Shown: positions 59,322 to 64,000 of the stretch, in pieces
Numbering within the stretch: position 1 is the first letter of the stretch
Layout: every line of letters starts with the position of its first letter
DNA from: Hysterangium stoloniferum
Lineage: Eukaryota > Basidiomycota > Agaricomycetes > Hysterangiales > Hysterangiaceae
Direction: 5' to 3'
DNA length: 64,000 bases
Assembly: GCA_015178975.1 (NCBI GenBank)
Contig: WHVD01000033.1
Coordinates: 62,001-126,000 of the forward strand
Made by a program: the position numbers and the translations under genes
Notes under the pieces: generated by a model
Database searches by the model: none
The model's input: the letters and a program-made list of their open reading frames with translations, nothing else
Told to the model about the DNA's origin: nothing

Positions 59322-61196
59322 TCAGAAACGGATAATCATGTTGAAAGCAGAAAGGAATTCGGACCAGCGGGCCTGCTGGCGGGTTAAACGTTTAGTGGTA
59401 GAAAAATAGTCAAGATTTTTGTGATTGGTAACAACGTCAACGGGAGTTGCGGAACCTTCGAGATAATGGCGCCAATGTTTGAAAGCTTCAAAAATTGCCA
59501 AAAGTTCCTTGTCATGAACGTCGTAGTTGAGTTCGGATACTGAAAGTGTCCGAGAAAGGAATGCGACCGGATGAATTTCACCGTCGGAATCTTGAATGGA
59601 AAGAATCATGGCAATTGCATAATCAGAAGCATCAGTTTCCACAATAATCAGAACATCAGGTTTCCAATGGGAAAGAATCGGGGCAGAAGTGAAAGCATTT
59701 TTTAAAGTCTGGAAAGCGGAGTGGCATTTGTCGTCAAAGACCCATGGTTGAGTTTTACGGGTAAGACAAGTGAGCGGTACTGTAATATCCGAGTAGTTCC
59801 GAATAAAACGATGGTAAAAGTTGGCGAAACCTAAAAATGACTGAATATCCTTGACTTTCCGTGGTTCGGGCCAATCGCGGACAACTTGAACCTTGGTTTC
59901 ATCCATATGAAGACCATCAGGTCTGATAATGAAACCTAAGTATTCAATAGAATCCATGTCAAAGTAGCATTTTTTACCGTTGGCGAAAAGACCGTTTTTA
60001 TGGAGTCTTCGGAAGACTTCATGGACCTATTCATCGTGGAGAGTGGGATCTTCGGAAAATACCAAAATGTCGTCCAAATAGACTATAACACATACGTCAA
60101 GCATGTCGGAAAATATATCATTAACAAAACATTGAAAAGCGGAAGGGGCGTTGGTAAGGCCGAACAGCATAACCAACCATTCAAAGGATCCATAGCGAGT
60201 TCGAAAAGCAGTTTTCCATTCATCGCCCTCAGCAATTAGGACCAAATGATAGGCGTGTTTGAGGTCTATTTTGGTGTAGATCTGAGCTTTCCATGGGGCA
60301 TCGAGTAAATTGGTAACGAGTGGAAGTGGATACTTATCTTTCTGTGTGATGGAATTTAATCCTCTGAAATCGACACAGAGTCGAAGGGAGCCATCCTTCT
60401 TTCAGACGAAAAGGACGGGTGCTCCATATGGAGACTTTGAGGGACGGATAAAACCTATTAACAGATGTTCATCCAGGAACTCCCGAATAGACGAAAGTTC
60501 CGATTGGGATAATGGGTAAATAGGTCCTAACGGAGGGTTTGAATCGGGCTCAATATCGATTTTTAAGTCATAGGGCCTATGTGGTGCAAGCCTGTCAGCT
60601 TTTTGCTTACTGAAAATGTCTGCGAAATCATGGTATTTTTCGGGAACTCCTTCCAGGTCGGCTTTTAGCTCGGATAATTCTGGAGTCGCAAAACGTCCAG
60701 ATGCTTCATCAACTTTTAAGCTGATCGAAAAACACTGCAAACCATCCAGTTTACTTGCCCTAACAAATGCCGAAGCATTGATGAGAGAGATTTTTGGAGG
60801 CACGGAGGTTTCGGTAAAAGCCGGAGGTGCCGTAGATGCCGAAAAGGCGTTGGCCAGAAGAGACGCTGCAGAAGGAACCGAAGTGTCGGGAATTCAGAAA
60901 TTAATACTGCCCAATACCCAGTCAATCAACGGATTATATTGGGTGAGCCAGTTGTATCCAAGAACTACTGAACAGCTAGAGTCCAACTGTGTTACGAAAA
61001 AAGTAACCGTCTGGGACATTCCACAAGGGAACCGGATAGACATGTCGCAGGCTTGGGAAATTGCCGTATTGCTAGTGCCATCAAACAGATGCAAGGAAAT
61101 TGCAGGAACAGAATGGAGTTTCAGATTATGTTTCAAGGCAAAGGTGGTATCTACAAAACAGTGTGTGGAGCCGGAATCTATTAGAGCTCGGAACAC
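59322..61196 (-). pseudogene. Chromovirus protease, reverse transcriptase and RNase H region
   Basis: Protease [13 protein letters not shown] (near 61,180). Reverse transcriptase words PYGAPVLFV (near 60,405), [11 protein letters not shown] and catalytic YLDDILVFS (60,040-60,160). RNase H starts VETDASDYAI (near 59,630) with the ELNYDVHDKELLAI motif. Order and wording are typical of Ty3/gypsy. Confidence 0.85.
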
Positions 61197-61336
61197 TAAA
61201 TTTCCAAGAAAGTCAGAGACGAGTTTTACAAATAATGAATCGGGATTAGAGAGAGTGGATGTGTTGAGACGGATAACTTCGGAAACACAGAGAGAGTCAA
61301 CGCAACCCTCTGTCCGTGCAGATTCCGGAGGGTTGC

Positions 61337-62565
61337 TTACTCTTTTTTCGACTCTGTGGCGGGTTTTTTCTTAGACGTTGTAGTCATAGTGGAAGTTGCT
61401 GCGCAAGCCTTGGAAGAGTTAGATTTAACGGTACAGTTGGAAACCTTGTGTCCGCCTTTCCCGCAGAAAAGGCAGAGGTCATTGTCCATACGTCGTTGTT
61501 TTTCCTTTGGTGTGAGTTTACCGTCGGTGCCCAACAAATGAGAAATGTCGGGTTTGTCAGAAGTTGACTGTTTTTCCTTGTTGGATTTCTTGTCTTTTTT
61601 CCAGTCGGAATTTGATTTGCCAGTATTTGTGCCAGAGCTGCCAGTGTTATTGCCTGAGTTGTTGCCGGAAGACTTGCTAGTCGACGCCTTGTTATTCTGA
61701 GAACGTTCCATCAGGTTCTCTCGAGAGACCTCGGCTTTTCGTTCCCAATGACAGGCATCGGATGTCTGAGCTTTAATCCGCATGAGTTGGAGAGTTTTTG
61801 GCTTTCCATCTTTGCAGATCTCGTCTTTAAGGCGTGACGGAAGTCCCATATAGAAATGGTGTCTGAGGGCGGAATCGTCCCATCCACATCATGTGGCGAG
61901 GGTATTGAACTTGACGAGGTAATCAGAAACTCATTGATTATCCTTCATCTTGAGCGTCATTAATTCATTTTCCACTTCACCGGATTGATCGTAAGGTCTG
62001 AAATTAGTTTCCAGTTCTTCTACAAAAGTGTCCCAGTCGTCGAGCCATACGGGTGTCTCGTCAGATATTCCAGATAGTCCGGGTTCGAACCAATCTTGAG
62101 CGGTATCCTTGAGATAAGAGAGCGCGAAATTGACTTTTTGACTGTCGGATTTAAATGCAGAGGGTCGATCACGGAAACTGAAATGGCATTGGAGAAGGAA
62201 ATTCTTCAATTTTTTCAGATCCTTGCCGGTAAATGGTTTGGGTTCTTTGACTCGGTGCGGGATGATTCTTTACTATCCTCAGCAGATTTCAAGTAGTCAG
62301 CGAATTTCACAATGGAGTAGATAAACAACATTTCAGTCGGTTCGTCGGAAGATTTCTTTTTCGATGTCTCCGGCTAATCTTCTGCTTCGTTGTTGGAAGT
62401 GTGGGGAATATTGGGATCCTTTGTTACCTCGGTAACCTCCTCGGTAACTTCTTCGACTGAAGCTGATGTTGTCGGCTGAATTGGGGTTTCAGGTTGAGTG
62501 GTGTAAAGGTGCAATTGGGATTGAAGTTGGGATGGTCCTTCGGCAGCTTTGTGTTTGGGACCCAT
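61337..62565 (-). pseudogene. Chromovirus gag region with zinc knuckle
   Basis: Capsid-like sequence (KVNFALSYLKDTAQDWFEPG near 62,100; WDTFVEELETNFRPYD) and a CCHC knuckle CLFCGKGGHKVSNC (near 61,440-61,480), preceded by Thr/Glu-rich sequence from MGPKHKAAEGP at 62,565, just inside the 5' LTR. Confidence 0.85.
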
Positions 62566-62599
62566 GATGAGCGAGTCGCAGAGTTGAGATCTGATATAC

Positions 62600-63143
62600 T
62601 GTTAAGTGCCTTGTCGGGAACTTATTCCGGAACTATCAGAAAGTCACCGGAAAGTCGGGAACTCGTGGATAGGGTCAGGATGTCGGCTTCAGCTTATGTG
62701 CTGCGCCTCTACACAAATGCTCAATGTCCTTAATTTCAGAAGTAAAGCTTACAACGGAAGATATGGATATTCAGAGTTCCGAAGAGTTCCGAATATCGAG
62801 CGTACAGAAAGACGGGAGGAGGAATAAGAAACTAAGTTGATATCAGATCTGAGGTAAAGTACAAATTCGCGGAAACTAATATAAGTCTACTCGTTATTGT
62901 ACTACAAACTAAGACCATAATAAGACAGAAACGGAAGTGTTCTTAAAACGGAAGTACAATAAGACATATTAGGGAGACAATATTCTGAAATGGGAATACA
63001 ACAAACAAACAAGTGAATACTTGTCAACGGACAAATTACCAAATGCGGAACAAGGGAAGAACGTGGATGATACGGTAACTATGATGTTCTGTAGTCAGAG
63101 ATCGGAAGTCGGATATTGAAACATCCAGGAAAGGGTCGTAACA
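62600..63143 (-). repeat. 5' LTR of the chromovirus
   Basis: 544 bp, TGTTAAGTGCC to GTCGTAACA on the plus strand, followed by ACTCC. In element orientation this is the 5' LTR, next to gag. Confidence 0.9.
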
Positions 63144-63148
63144 ACTCC

Positions 63149-63626
63149 CTATTATGTATTTCTAAGTTTTTCCAGATTTTTAACCAATTTCCCCTAACAA
63201 ATTGCGAAAACGTATATTTAAATGTAATTATATTGCGACGATAAAATTGTACAATATTTGCTTGATTTATCTTGAATTTATACAATTTATTTTGTATTTC
63301 TATCCTATAAATTGAGTAAGTTATTGAATTTCTACTTTTTATTCTTTTTAATTAATATGTCGGTGACTCAGCGCTTATTCACAACACGCGAGTAATCATG
63401 TGATATTCACATGATATTTCAAACTCCGACGCTGACAAAACACGATGTGAAATAATCGTGCATAATCAAGGCAATATATATATTTATATTATTATAATAA
63501 AATATTATATTTATAACTAACTAAAAATAAATATAATAAATATAATAATATAAAGCCAGCGACCTGTGTTTATTATACGGCGCGCGGGAAACTCGTCACA
63601 ACAAGTGACAGTTGTCACAAGGGTGT
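63149..63626. other. AT-rich intergenic sequence
   Basis: No gene seen. 63,470-63,555 is almost pure A and T with imperfect ATATTATA repeats. It continues the pre-insertion locus beyond the chromovirus target duplication. Confidence 0.5.
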
Positions 63627-63773
63627 GGGACGGTCACAGAGGCACGGGATGGTCACAGAGGCGCGGGATGGTCACAGAGGCGCGGGACGGTCACAGAGGC
63701 ACGGGACAGTCACATAGGCACGGGACAGTCACAGAGGCGCGGGACAGTCACAGAGGCGCGGGACGGTCACAAC
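63627..63773 (+). repeat. 19-bp minisatellite
   Basis: Seven full and one partial copies of GGGACGGTCACAGAGGCAC with C/T and A/G variants (GGGAT, CAGTCAC, GGCGC). The overlapping 111-codon open frame is a by-product of the repeat and not a gene. Confidence 0.9.
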
Positions 63774-64000
63774 GTGTGATAGTCACAAGACACGAAGTGT
63801 CATGTGCACGCACAGGCGTGAGAGCATTATGTTATCATATATGCTACTACAGCAAAAACCGGAAATTCCCTGGAATATTCCAGTGGCTTCCAAAGGAATA
63901 GTAGATAGTAGGTACTAATAATAGATAGAATATTGTAGAATATTCTATAAGATTCCAGAAAGTTCTATTATGCCAAGAATATTCTATAGTGTCTTAGAAG
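63774..64000. other. AT-rich end of window
   Basis: Repeated short words (AGAATATTCTATA, TAGATAG) but no gene, LTR end or RNA was identified. Confidence 0.4.

Larger units (their letters stand above)
55366..63143 (-). mobile_element. Ty3/gypsy chromovirus with two 544-bp LTRs
   Basis: 7,778 bp, ends TGTTAAGTGCC...GTAACA, duplication ACTCC (55,361-55,365 and 63,144-63,148). Minus strand order: gag with zinc knuckle (61,337-62,565), protease, reverse transcriptase and RNase H (59,322-61,196), integrase (58,416-59,291), chromodomain (57,651-57,974). A plus-strand antisense gene lies near the 3' LTR (56,094-57,565). The two LTRs have the same length and about 20 mismatches by eye, so the copy is fairly old. 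All domains are present, but the coding frame is broken in roughly a dozen places. Confidence 0.9.

Noticed and set aside
63566-63901. 111-codon plus frame with repeated GTGQSHRHGTV-like words
   Set aside because: Produced by the 19-bp minisatellite.
1-64000. CRISPR array, rRNA, tRNA, bacterial operon signals
   Set aside because: None seen; the genome is eukaryotic and repeats are either tandem gene units, LTRs or a minisatellite.

Overview
The window looks like a repeat-rich, probably silenced stretch of a basidiomycete (agaricomycete-like) nuclear genome. The reasons are the very short GT-AG introns (47-67 nt) in the one convincing gene family, a chromodomain Ty3/gypsy element with a spliced antisense gene, a DIRS/Ngaro-type element with split direct repeats, Ty1/copia and Ty3/gypsy insertions with 5-bp target duplications, and no operon-like gene packing. 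I saw no rRNA, tRNA or CRISPR.

Positions 55-51,606 are mostly one decayed tandem array. The unit is about 6 kb once later insertions are subtracted. It is marked by the start codon of the same minus-strand gene at 134, 4,018, 10,115, 15,927, 21,908, 36,367 and 42,873; an eighth copy, between 42,874 and 51,606, has lost its start. Reading on the minus strand, each unit has (i) a six-exon gene of about 2 kb, (ii) a 1.5-2 kb middle segment of diverged internal repeats, and (iii) a 2.5 kb second half that is a degenerate paralogue of the gene's own later exons. The second half comes in two variants. The gene has no function I recognise. Five introns at identical places link frames correctly in several copies. 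Only the copy at 19,895-21,908 reads open from ATG to stop (577 codons plus stop); the others carry stops, deletions or insertions. Hand counts of substitutions show no codon-position bias, so the family appears to be drifting.

Later events cut the array: an inversion at 17.45-18.40 kb, a small inverted exon-1 piece at 2.94-3.14 kb, a Ty3/gypsy element at 24,685-29,006 (duplication GCAAC), a Ty1/copia element at 31,336-35,287 (TTGAC), a solo LTR at 16,781-17,096 (GCTGG), a DIRS/Ngaro-like element at 45,431-48,464 and a solo copy of its terminal repeat at 13,617-13,964. Part of the array (about 35.3-38 kb) is strongly CpG-depleted relative to its sister copies.

From 51.6 to 54.9 kb there is an LTR-like end and then non-array sequence with no recognisable gene. 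A LINE-type RNase H fragment (54.93-55.37 kb) is cut by a chromovirus with two 544-bp LTRs (55,366-63,143, duplication ACTCC). The window ends in AT-rich DNA with a 19-bp minisatellite.

Everything except possibly the 577-aa gene looks like fossil or pseudogenic material. Functional names are given only where domain motifs are visible.
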